This document shows positions 25,123-33,205 of a stretch of DNA of 64,000 nt, in pieces. Location: assembly GCA_021824175.1 (NCBI GenBank), contig JAKALP010000009.1, forward strand, positions 172,338 through 236,337, read 5' to 3'. A program made the translations under genes and the position numbers. This stretch comes from Deltaproteobacteria bacterium. Lineage in GTDB: Bacteria; Desulfobacterota; Desulfobacteria; Desulfobacterales; Desulfosarcinaceae. The notes below the pieces were generated by a model. That model had not been told where the DNA came from. It made no database searches and saw only the letters and a list, made by a program, of their open reading frames with translations. Numbering within the stretch: the first letter of the stretch is position 1; every line of letters starts with the position of its first letter.

Positions 25123-27120
25123 ATGTTGAATGGAACTATTGCTGAGCAAAGTAGAAAAACCAGTGCCAAGGCCTCAGGCGTCGTGTTGCTGATGCTTCTG
25201 ATCCCGTTGCTCCTGGGCGCTGCCAAGGGCCACCGCCAGGGCCATCATAAGGGCGAGTTCATGGGCGGTGCGCCGGTATCGGGGCTGACCTACCTGAGCG
25301 GCCAATGCAGTGCCACCACCGATGCCCAAGGCGGCTTTGTCTATCGGCCTGGCGAGACCATCACCTTTGCCATCGGCGATCTGGTGCTGGGCACCGCCGT
25401 CGGTAACGAGCGCCTCTCTCCCATTGATCTTGTGCCCGGAGCAACCGATGGCGCCAATCCCACGGTCAACAACATCAGCGTGCTGCTGCAAAGCCTTGAC
25501 CGGGACGGCGCTCTGAACAACGGCATTCAAATCACGGAAGAGATCGCTGATATCGTGGGCGGCTATGCCATCAACTTTAACCAAACCACGGCAGCCTTTG
25601 CGGCCGATGCCAACGTGTTGGCCCTGCTGGCCGAATTGAATGCCGCCGGCCTCTTCACCGACACCGACCCCCGCGACCGTACTCTGCAAAAGGCTGCGGC
25701 CGCCCAGGCGCAGCTGGCCCGCTGCCTGAGCGAAAGACACATCGTGCAAACCAGGAAAGGCGCCGTTAAAGGGTACGCGGCCGATGAAAACACCTGGCAG
25801 TATTTGGGCATTCCTTATGCCCAGCCGCCTCTGGGGAAACTGCGCTGGCGACCGCCGCAACCCATCAAACACTGGCAGGGGGTTCGTGAAGCCACGGCCT
25901 GGAGCGATCAGGCGGCCCAGAATCCGGCCCTGCAACGTTTTGGCGAGGGCGGCATGAGTGAAGACTGTCTCTATCTGAACGTCACCGCGCCCAAGAACGC
26001 GCACAAGTGGCCGGTCATGGTGTGGTTCCATGGCGGCGGCTTTACGGCCCTGAGCAGCAATAGTTGGGGATACAACAACCCCGGCGGCCTTCCCACCCAA
26101 GGGGTGGTGCAGGTGTCGGTCAATCAGCGTCTGGGCATTTTCGGCTATCTGGCCCATCCCTGGCTGAGCGCTGAATCGGGCTACGGTGGATCGGGCAATT
26201 ACGGGCAGATGGATTTGATCGCGGCCCTGAAATGGGTTCAGGAGAATATCGCGGCCTTCGGCGGCGATCCGCGCAACGTGACGATCTTCGGTGAATCCGG
26301 CGGCGGCCGCAAAGTGCTCTCCCTGACCGCCTCGCCCCAAGCCGCGGGTCTTTTTCATAAAGCCATCAGCGAGAGCGGCACTTTGTTCCCGGACACCCGC
26401 AGCCTCGCGGCGGCCGAGGCCCATGGCACGGCCTTGTCCAATGCCGTGGGCGCGAGCTCAATAGAGGAACTGCGCGCCATCAAGTGGAACGACCTGGTCC
26501 TGGCCACGCCTGCTACCGTGGTCCCTTATACCAATGTCGATGGCTTCTATCTTCCCGTCACCGAGCGAGAACTCATCGAATCGGGAAAGCATAACGATGT
26601 GCCGTTCCTGCTTGTGGTCAACAACTACGATAATTCTGATCCCATCGGCACCTGGAAAAACGTCTATCCCTGGATGACCGATTACAGCAAAGCCGACCAC
26701 TATGCCGCGCTGTTCACCAAGGTCCCGGCCGGCTGGGTGGCCCAGGGAATTCTGGCCTACCATGCTTGCGAGCTGAGCTACGTCCATAACTATCCGGAAA
26801 GTCTGATCGCCCACTATTTGCTGGGGCTGGTGATCGATCCAGCCACCGGCAAATCCCTGGTCATCGGTGATCTGAACGGCAACGGCATCAGCGGGTCGCG
26901 CGGCGACACGGCTGATATCTTCGCCTCAGCCGGATGGAGTGAGGCGGATTCCGCCGTGGCTGAAACCACCATGGCGCTCTGGAGCAATTTCGCCAAAACC
27001 GGTAATCCCAGCATTCCGGGCGTGCTGGACTGGACGCCTTATACCACGGCCAATGACACCTACCTTGAGCTCAATACCACCTTGGCGCTGAAAACCGGGT
27101 ACGCCACCCTTTTTCCCTGA
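25123..27120 (+). CDS. Tandem paralogous exported carboxylesterase
   Basis: This 665-residue protein has the same architecture as its upstream neighbour: signal sequence (VVLLMLLIPLLLGAA, no lipobox Cys), the same 150-residue accessory domain, then a type B carboxylesterase. Catalytic features are the elbow FGESGGGR, GIPYAQPP, WFHGGGF and HACELSYVHN. The C-terminal DLNGNGISGSRGDTAD loop is shared. The ribosome binding site is TAGGAGCAC. The pair arose by tandem duplication, but this copy seems released rather than lipid-anchored. It is followed by a perfect terminator at 27153-27186. Confidence 0.87.
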   Translation: MLNGTIAEQSRKTSAKASGVVLLMLLIPLLLGAAKGHRQGHHKGEFMGGAPVSGLTYLSGQCSATTDAQGGFVYRPGETITFAIGDLVLGTAVGNERLSPIDLVPGATDGANPTVNNISVLLQSLDRDGALNNGIQITEEIADIVGGYAINFNQTTAAFAADANVLALLAELNAAGLFTDTDPRDRTLQKAAAAQAQLARCLSERHIVQTRKGAVKGYAADENTWQYLGIPYAQPPLGKLRWRPPQPIKHWQGVREATAWSDQAAQNPALQRFGEGGMSEDCLYLNVTAPKNAHKWPVMVWFHGGGFTALSSNSWGYNNPGGLPTQGVVQVSVNQRLGIFGYLAHPWLSAESGYGGSGNYGQMDLIAALKWVQENIAAFGGDPRNVTIFGESGGGRKVLSLTASPQAAGLFHKAISESGTLFPDTRSLAAAEAHGTALSNAVGASSIEELRAIKWNDLVLATPATVVPYTNVDGFYLPVTERELIESGKHNDVPFLLVVNNYDNSDPIGTWKNVYPWMTDYSKADHYAALFTKVPAGWVAQGILAYHACELSYVHNYPESLIAHYLLGLVIDPATGKSLVIGDLNGNGISGSRGDTADIFASAGWSEADSAVAETTMALWSNFAKTGNPSIPGVLDWTPYTTANDTYLELNTTLALKTGYATLFP

Positions 27121-27152
27121 TCCATGATCCGCTAAGCCTCTTTGCAAGGTGC

Positions 27153-27186
27153 AAACAGAGGGCGGGCGCAAGCCCGCCCTCTGTTT
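27153..27186 (+). terminator. Terminator-like hairpin after the esterases
   Basis: A perfect 15-bp stem (AAACAGAGGGCGGGC pairing with GCCCGCCCTCTGTTT) is closed by a GCAA tetraloop. The right arm ends in GTTT and a short gap later there is CCCCCCTTTTTT. It is symmetrical enough to stop transcription from either side. Confidence 0.8.
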
Positions 27187-27378
27187 GCCGGCTATGCCCC
27201 CCCCTTTTTTCATTCATGCCCCAGATACGAAATCCATACGCAACTGGACTTGACCTTCCAATCAAGAGTAAGCAAGATAGCTTGCGGCCTAAATCACAAT
27301 GGAAGGTAGACTTTAGAAAAGGGAAATGACCTATGTTCATGGGCATGGCCAAAGAGAACATGCCCGGTTGCAGGATCA

Positions 27379-27579
27379 AGCCTCAAGCCCCAACTGGTTG
27401 AAGGATTCACAAAAAAGACATTTACGGCCATGATTGCCGGTGTTCGTCAGCCGGCGATCGCATCAGGCTTAATCGAAGAGAAGACTTTTGATGATGGGAT
27501 ACGGGCATTATATCGGACCACAGATGCCGATGGGGTGTTTTGCTACACTTTTTTCAAGGCAGTGGTGACCGCTCCGTAA
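27379..27579 (+). pseudogene. C-terminal fragment of a SAM-dependent methyltransferase-like protein
   Basis: An open frame without a start codon ends in FTAMIAGVRQPAIASGLIEE followed by a segment containing DDGIRALYRT and GVFCYTFFKA. This resembles the C-terminus of class I methyltransferases. The upstream 130 bp do not continue the fold, so this is a truncated remnant. Identification rests on the general look of the tail and is moderate. Confidence 0.45.
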
Positions 27580-27742
27580 TGGGAAGCGCCGATCCATTGG
27601 ATACCCTATTATTTGCGATTTGTCTGCCTGCAACCCGTTGAATACTATAAAACAAATGGGATTGTGGCCAGCGGGGGATCTTTCTTTTATCCCTGAAATG
27701 AGGTAAGAGAGGCTCCGCACACAACACTGCGGAAGGATGTGT

Positions 27743-28897
27743 ATGGGGACTTTGGGTCGCTGGTTCGTCTTTTTAACGCTATTTCTCTGCATCTATGGAA
27801 GCGCCCATTTCTACGTGCTGATCAAGGTGCGACGGGCGCTTTACCTGGAAGGCGTCGGCTACGTTTTTCTCCTGGTGGTTCTGGCGTTTCTGATGTTCGC
27901 CCCGATCCAGGCCCGGATTTTATCCGCCCAAGGCTATCCATATTTTGCCCTTCTCATGAGTTGGATTGGCTATGTATGGATGGGCTTCATTTTTTTGCTC
28001 ATCTGCCTTTTCATTCCCATCGATCTCTATCACTTGGCGATTAATGGCCTGCGCTGGCTGTTCGACACTGATTGGACCGATTGGTTGTTGTCCCGCCGTC
28101 AGGGGTTGGCCATCGCAGGTTTCGGGGCCTTGGCGTTGATGATTTACGGCGCGGTGGCCGCCTACTACGTGCGCGTCGAGCACCTGACGCTGTCCAGCGA
28201 CAAGATCCCTGCATCCATTGAGCGCATCCGCATCGCCCAGATCAGCGATTTACATCTGGGCCCCATGCTTTACCCTGGCCGTCTGGACCCGCTTTTGGCT
28301 GCTCTCAGAAAGGCCCAGCCCGATATTCTGGTTTCCACCGGGGACTTGATCGATGGCCCCATTGGTGATGAAGAGGAAATTGCCTCTACCCTTAAATCAT
28401 TGCCGGCGCCCATGGGGAAGTTCGCCGTGACCGGCAATCACGAATATTACGTGGGGCTGGAGCACGCCACCCGGTTTACTCAGGCCGCGGGCTTTCAAAT
28501 GCTCAACGCCCAAAGCGTGCTGGTCAATAATTTGGTGACCATTGCGGGTATAGAGGATGCCGCCGGACAGACCCATGGCCAAAACGGTGAGGCGGCTTTG
28601 ATCGGCAGCCTGTCTGCGGATAAATTCACCGTGCTGCTGAAGCATCGACCAGTCGTCAGCGACAGCGCCAAGGGGCGCATTGACTTGCAGCTGTCCGGCC
28701 ATACCCACCAGGGACAAATTTTCCCCTTCGTCTTTCTGATCAAGATCTTTTATCCTGTGGCCGAAGGATTGACCCCGCTGGGTAAAGATGGTCATTTATA
28801 CTTAAGCCGGGGCACAGGCACCTGGGGGCCGCCGGTGCGCGTTTGGGCGCCGCCAGAAGTCACCATCATCGATCTGGTGCCGGCCAAGGGGAAGTGA
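27743..28897 (+). CDS. Membrane-anchored calcineurin-like metallophosphoesterase
   Basis: About 384 residues. Three to four hydrophobic helices fill the first 145 residues (for example FVFLTLFLCIYGSAHFYVLI and GFIFLLICLFIPIDLY). A phosphoesterase domain follows with the metal motifs DLHLG, STGDLIDG, GNHEYY and GHTHQGQ. This is the YkuE-like arrangement of membrane phosphodiesterases acting on lipid or nucleotide phosphates. GGAAGG sits 6 nt from the ATG at 27743 but abuts the one at 27737, so the second is preferred. Neighbours give no functional hint. Confidence 0.87.
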   Translation: MGTLGRWFVFLTLFLCIYGSAHFYVLIKVRRALYLEGVGYVFLLVVLAFLMFAPIQARILSAQGYPYFALLMSWIGYVWMGFIFLLICLFIPIDLYHLAINGLRWLFDTDWTDWLLSRRQGLAIAGFGALALMIYGAVAAYYVRVEHLTLSSDKIPASIERIRIAQISDLHLGPMLYPGRLDPLLAALRKAQPDILVSTGDLIDGPIGDEEEIASTLKSLPAPMGKFAVTGNHEYYVGLEHATRFTQAAGFQMLNAQSVLVNNLVTIAGIEDAAGQTHGQNGEAALIGSLSADKFTVLLKHRPVVSDSAKGRIDLQLSGHTHQGQIFPFVFLIKIFYPVAEGLTPLGKDGHLYLSRGTGTWGPPVRVWAPPEVTIIDLVPAKGK

Positions 28898-29035
28898 TCT
28901 TATAATAACACCACCAGGAGAACATTACTTCCTCATTTCAAGGCAATGTCCCTAACTTAGCACTTTAGCTATCCTTCAAATGGTTGCGCTTGGCGCACCG
29001 CCTGAGTTAACGACATTGAGTTATAAGGGAATAGC

Positions 29036-29434
29036 ATGCTTCAAAACCACGCCATTAAGTTTCTGGAGTGCGCCTTTCGTACGGATCGACAGGAGATATT
29101 GCACCAGCCGGATGGCTATGGAAAGATGTCCATTGAATGCGGCGATACACTGGAACTGTTTTTAGTGATCAAGGATAAACGCATCGCGCACATTGCCTAT
29201 GCCACCAACGGCTGCATGAACACCACGGCCTGCGTCAATGCCGCCATCGATCTGGCCCAAGGCCAGAGCTTGAGCCGGGCTTCGGCCATTACTCCGCAGG
29301 AAGTGGCCGAATACCTGCAAACCCTGCCCCAGGAGCATTTCCATTGCGCCGAGCTGGCCGTGGAAGCGCTCAAAGCCGCGCTCGCCGATGCACGGCGCAC
29401 CCTCCAAGCACCGTGGAAGAAATCCTATCGATAA
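29036..29434 (+). CDS. IscU/NifU-like iron-sulfur scaffold protein
   Basis: This 132-residue cytoplasmic protein resembles the N-terminal NifU/IscU scaffold domain. It has three ligand-type cysteines in ATNGCMNTTACVNAA and the conserved FHCAELAVEALKAALAD near the C-terminus. It could hold iron-sulfur clusters for the many cluster proteins encoded nearby. It has no isc or suf partner in the window. The ribosome binding site is weak (AAGGGAATAGC). Confidence 0.8.
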   Translation: MLQNHAIKFLECAFRTDRQEILHQPDGYGKMSIECGDTLELFLVIKDKRIAHIAYATNGCMNTTACVNAAIDLAQGQSLSRASAITPQEVAEYLQTLPQEHFHCAELAVEALKAALADARRTLQAPWKKSYR

Positions 29435-29876
29435 TGTCTTTTTATCTGAAATGCTTATTTCCCTTTACGGTTACCCTCACGTCCACCATCTATCTGTTGA
29501 CAAATCCCCACCCATTGACTACAAAAATATTTAATAAACATCATTCATTTTTCGCGGTTACAGAGACTGTTTGGAACTTGTGCAAGCCAGTACGCCGGTG
29601 GGGGAAGCGAGCGACAAAGGATGTGCACCATTGCCTGATCAGTCCAAAAAGGCGAGACACTGTACTATAATACCGAACAACGGGGGGCTGTGGCCAAGAC
29701 AGTCCGGTCAGATCTCATTCGATCATCATTCCCCGCTCCACTATTCGCTTCCGTCGCGCTTTGTTCGTGGGTCAAATAATCTAGAGTCAAGAATAAATTG
29801 TTTAACATGCTCGTGACGGGATTGATCCGTCAAGCCAGCTATAAGCGCGCCTTATAAATCAGGGAAAGGAGATGTT
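29435..29876. other. Upstream region of the ABC transporter operon
   Basis: This 442-bp gap has no gene. A TTGACA hexamer at 29497-29502 with TACAAA 17 bp later is a weak promoter candidate. The final 25 bp carry AAAGGAG before the ATG. No array of the octamer type is seen here. Confidence 0.4.
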
Positions 29877-31196
29877 ATGAAAATGATCAGACGCATAATG
29901 GTGATTTTGCTGATGTGCGCGGTTGCTTTAATCGTGGGAGGCTCGGCATGGGCGGGCGATACGATCAAAATCGGCATCATCGGCCCCATGCAGTTCGTTC
30001 AGGGCAAAGGCCATTGGAATGGCGCCACTTTAGCGGCCGAAGAGATCAATGCCAAAGGCGGCATCAATGTGGGCGGGAAAAAGATGAAGGTCGAATTGAT
30101 CCAGTCCGATTCCAATGAATTTTTAAATGTCACCGACGCCACCAATGCCATGGAATTGCTCATGACCAAAGAAAAGGTGGATTTCGTGCTGGGTGGTTTC
30201 CGCACTGAAGCGGTGTTGGCCATGCAAGACATCGCCATGGAGCATAAGAAGATTTTCATCGGCTGCGGCGCGGCCCATCCCGAGTTGTGCACCCGCGTGG
30301 CCGAAAACTACAACACCTACAAATACTTTTTCCGTGGCACTCCTTTTAATTCCAAACTGCTGGTTAAAACCAGTTTTTTGCACCTGAAATTCGTGGGCGA
30401 CATTCTCAAGTCCCAGCTGGATATTCCGGCCTTGAAGGTGGCCATCGTGGCTGAAAAAGCCATGTGGGCAGATCCCATGGTTACGGCCACGGAAGGGTTC
30501 CTGCCCAAAATCGGCATGGAAGTGGCCGGTATCTGGCGGCCGTCAGCCGTGGCCACCGATTTGACCGCAGAGCTCAAGGCCATTCAGAGCTCGGGCGCCC
30601 AGATGATTTACACCATTTTCTCCTCTTCGGTGGGCATTCCCTTTGCCCGGCAGTGCGGAGAGCTTAAGATCCCGGCCGTGCAGGTGGGCATCAATGTGGA
30701 GGCCCAGAAGGACGGCTTCTATGAAGCCACCCAAGGCATGGGCAACTATGTCTTTACCATGAACACCTACTGCCGGGGGGTGGAGTACAACGACCTGACA
30801 GCGCCCTTTGTGGAATCCTATGTCAAACGCTTCGGCGAAACACCGCCATATACCGCTGACACCTATGCCGCCCTCGTTTATGGTCTGGCGCCGGCCATTG
30901 AGCAGGCGGGGACTCTGGATGCGGACAAGCTGGTCAAAGTCATGGAGGTCGGCGAGCACAAAGTGCCTTCCGGCGTGGTTAAATACATGGTCGATGAACA
31001 AGGCCGGCAGCTGCACGATCTGACCTGGGGACCGGGTTATCTGACCAGTCTCGGGGTCCAGTGGCAAAACGGCAAACCAGTAGGTGTGTGGCCTAATAAA
31101 TGGAAAGCCACCCCGGAATCACAGGAAGTCACTTATAAGGGGATTGCCGATTACAAAATTCCACCCTGGGTCATCGAAGCCTACAAGAAGAAGTAG
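29877..31196 (+). CDS. ABC transporter periplasmic binding protein, branched-chain/aromatic acid type
   Basis: This 439-residue LivK-like receptor has a signal peptide cut near GSAWAGD (about residue 24). Two alpha/beta lobes follow, with the typical start IKIGIIGPMQFVQGKGHWNGA. It would bind a small carboxylic acid or amino acid and pass it to the LivH/LivM channel encoded downstream. It is first in an operon with permeases, ATPases and an acyl-CoA ligase, so an organic acid that is activated with CoA on entry is more likely than leucine. A GC-rich hairpin separates it from livH. Confidence 0.9.
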   Translation: MKMIRRIMVILLMCAVALIVGGSAWAGDTIKIGIIGPMQFVQGKGHWNGATLAAEEINAKGGINVGGKKMKVELIQSDSNEFLNVTDATNAMELLMTKEKVDFVLGGFRTEAVLAMQDIAMEHKKIFIGCGAAHPELCTRVAENYNTYKYFFRGTPFNSKLLVKTSFLHLKFVGDILKSQLDIPALKVAIVAEKAMWADPMVTATEGFLPKIGMEVAGIWRPSAVATDLTAELKAIQSSGAQMIYTIFSSSVGIPFARQCGELKIPAVQVGINVEAQKDGFYEATQGMGNYVFTMNTYCRGVEYNDLTAPFVESYVKRFGETPPYTADTYAALVYGLAPAIEQAGTLDADKLVKVMEVGEHKVPSGVVKYMVDEQGRQLHDLTWGPGYLTSLGVQWQNGKPVGVWPNKWKATPESQEVTYKGIADYKIPPWVIEAYKKK

Positions 31197-31222
31197 TTCC
31201 ACCCCCATTTTACTTCAACTGA

Positions 31223-31252
31223 CCGCCCCCGCCGCTCCTGTTGCGGGGGCGG
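31223..31252 (+). promoter_or_regulatory. Intercistronic hairpin between binding protein and permease
   Basis: CCGCCCCCGC pairs perfectly with GCGGGGGCGG around a 10-nt loop. There is no T tract, so it more likely protects the binding-protein mRNA or lowers downstream expression than ends transcription. Such structures are common after binding-protein genes. Confidence 0.7.
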
Positions 31253-31278
31253 CTGTTCATCCATCCCGCTGAGGAATT

Positions 31279-32148
31279 ATGGCCTTTGATATCCTGATTA
31301 CTTCATTGATCAACGGCAGCACCTACGCCATGCTGGCCATCGGTTTTTCATTGATTTTCGGTGTGGCTCGGATCGTCAATATCGCCCATACCGCTTTTTA
31401 CATGGTTGCGGCCTACTGCATCTACTTCACCACTTACCGCCTGGGGTTTAATCCCATCAGCGCCATGCTGGCGGCCATCGTCTTCGTGGCTTTCTTGGGA
31501 TGGATTGTCTATTTGATTTTTATCCGTCCCATTCGGGAGCATGAGCAGGCGGTGCTCATTGGAACCATCGCTTTGGCCATCGCCTTGCAGGAGTTGATGC
31601 TGATCGCTTTTACCGGCGACTATCGCACGGTGCCGGCCCTGATCAAAGGCTTTGCCCAGATCGGCCACGCCAAGGTGTTCTACCAACAGATCCTTACCTT
31701 TGGGTCGGTGTTCGTGGTGCTGGGGTTGATGCGTCTGTTTTTAATGAAGACCAAACTGGGATTGGCCATTCGGGCCACGGCCCAGGATCGTGAGACCGCC
31801 AACCTCATGGGCATGGATGAAAGCCGGGTGGCCATGATGGCGGTGATCATCTCCGTGGGCTTGGCCGGCGTCACCGGAGCCATCATCGTGCCCCTGACCA
31901 CCATCGAACCCTTCATGTGGAATCATCCCTTGATCATGATGATGGCCGTGGTGGTGTTGGGCGGCATGGGCAGCATTAAAGGCAGCTTCTATGCTTCCTT
32001 TATCTTGGGGTTTGCCGAAGCCCTGGTGGTCTTCCTGGTGCCGGCGGGCGCATTCTTGAAAGGCGCCGTGGCCCTGTCTATCATGATCATCGTTTTGTTG
32101 ATTCGGCCGGCCGGCTTATTCGGCGTTCAATTCGAAGAAGAGAGATAA
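31279..32148 (+). CDS. ABC transporter permease, LivH type
   Basis: This 289-residue inner-membrane protein has about eight hydrophobic helices, beginning with the characteristic LINGSTYAMLAIGFSLIFGV and carrying the cytoplasmic contact region AQDRETANLMGMDESRV. It pairs with the LivM-like protein to form the pore. The stop is 2 bp before the next start. The ribosome binding site GAGGAA is present. Confidence 0.93.
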   Translation: MAFDILITSLINGSTYAMLAIGFSLIFGVARIVNIAHTAFYMVAAYCIYFTTYRLGFNPISAMLAAIVFVAFLGWIVYLIFIRPIREHEQAVLIGTIALAIALQELMLIAFTGDYRTVPALIKGFAQIGHAKVFYQQILTFGSVFVVLGLMRLFLMKTKLGLAIRATAQDRETANLMGMDESRVAMMAVIISVGLAGVTGAIIVPLTTIEPFMWNHPLIMMMAVVVLGGMGSIKGSFYASFILGFAEALVVFLVPAGAFLKGAVALSIMIIVLLIRPAGLFGVQFEEER

Positions 32149-32150
32149 CT

Positions 32151-33191
32151 ATGAGCTTGTTGCGCTACCATCTGCGAAAACTTTTCATGATATTTAAAAA
32201 TGAAGTATTGGTGTTGCCCAGCCGCATCGTGGTTTGTATTTTTTTCATTCTGTTGCTGATTTGGCCGCTAATATTCGAAGATCCTTATGCCATGCGCATT
32301 GTGATCCTGGCCAGCATCTTCGCCATCTTTGCGGCCAGCTGGGATCTGCTGTCAGGGTTTACCGGGCAGATCAATTTCGGTCATGCCCTGTTCTTTGGCG
32401 TCGGCGCCTATGGCGCGGCCATCCTCAACCGCCAGACCGGTATGCCGCCCTGGGGCAGCATCCCTCTTGGGGCCTTGATCGCCGTGCTGGCCGGGCTGAT
32501 TGTGGGCATCCCCTGCCTGCGGTTGCGGGGTACCTACCTGGCCCTCACTACTCTGGCGTTCCCCATTATTCTGGCCAGTTTGATCATGACTGCGCCCGAA
32601 TACACGGGCGGCGAAATGGGGATGTCCGGCCTGGCCCGTCTGGCCATGTCCAGGACAGCCAATTACTACATCGTAGTTGTGACCATGCTGGTATTGGTCA
32701 CCGTCATGTGGAAGATCACCGACTCGCGCATGGGCATCATTTTTCACGCCATCCGTGAAGATGAGCTGGCCGTTAAAGCCGCTGGCATCAACACCACCAT
32801 GTACAAATTGATCGCTTTCTCCCTGAGCGGATTCTTTGCCGGCATCTCCGGCGGTCTCTATGCCCACTTCATGCGCATAGCGGGGCCCTCCACGCTGGAA
32901 GTATCCATGTCTTTCCAGGTGGTAATCTGGTGCGTCTTCGGCGGCATGGTCACCATCTGGGGGCCGGTGGGCGCTGTCTTCATTCTCTTCCCGCTATTGG
33001 AATTTCTGCGCATGTGGCCGGAATGGCGCGAACTGATGTTCGCTCTCATTGTGTTGATCATTCTGCTTTACATGCCGGGCGGCCTGCTGCCCTGGGTCCG
33101 CAATAAAATCGAAACTGAATGCCCGCGCTGCAAAATCCGCAACGTCGCTTTCCGCAGCAGTTGTCGCGTCTGCGCCGCGGAGATGAAATAA
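32151..33191 (+). CDS. ABC transporter permease, LivM type, with C-terminal zinc-ribbon-like tail
   Basis: This 346-residue second permease has multiple hydrophobic helices, the family segments SGFTGQINFGHALFFGVGAY and GTYLALTTLAFPII, and the coupling region IREDELAVKAAGINTT. Unusually, the cytoplasmic C-terminus carries four cysteines, CPRC at 324-327 and CRVC at 338-341. They are arranged like a rubredoxin or zinc-ribbon knuckle pair, which ordinary LivM proteins lack. It may bind zinc or iron and act as a docking or redox-sensing element. It is followed 14 bp later by the CoA ligase gene. Confidence 0.92.
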   Translation: MSLLRYHLRKLFMIFKNEVLVLPSRIVVCIFFILLLIWPLIFEDPYAMRIVILASIFAIFAASWDLLSGFTGQINFGHALFFGVGAYGAAILNRQTGMPPWGSIPLGALIAVLAGLIVGIPCLRLRGTYLALTTLAFPIILASLIMTAPEYTGGEMGMSGLARLAMSRTANYYIVVVTMLVLVTVMWKITDSRMGIIFHAIREDELAVKAAGINTTMYKLIAFSLSGFFAGISGGLYAHFMRIAGPSTLEVSMSFQVVIWCVFGGMVTIWGPVGAVFILFPLLEFLRMWPEWRELMFALIVLIILLYMPGGLLPWVRNKIETECPRCKIRNVAFRSSCRVCAAEMK

Positions 33192-33205
33192 AGGAACCTT
33201 GAACA

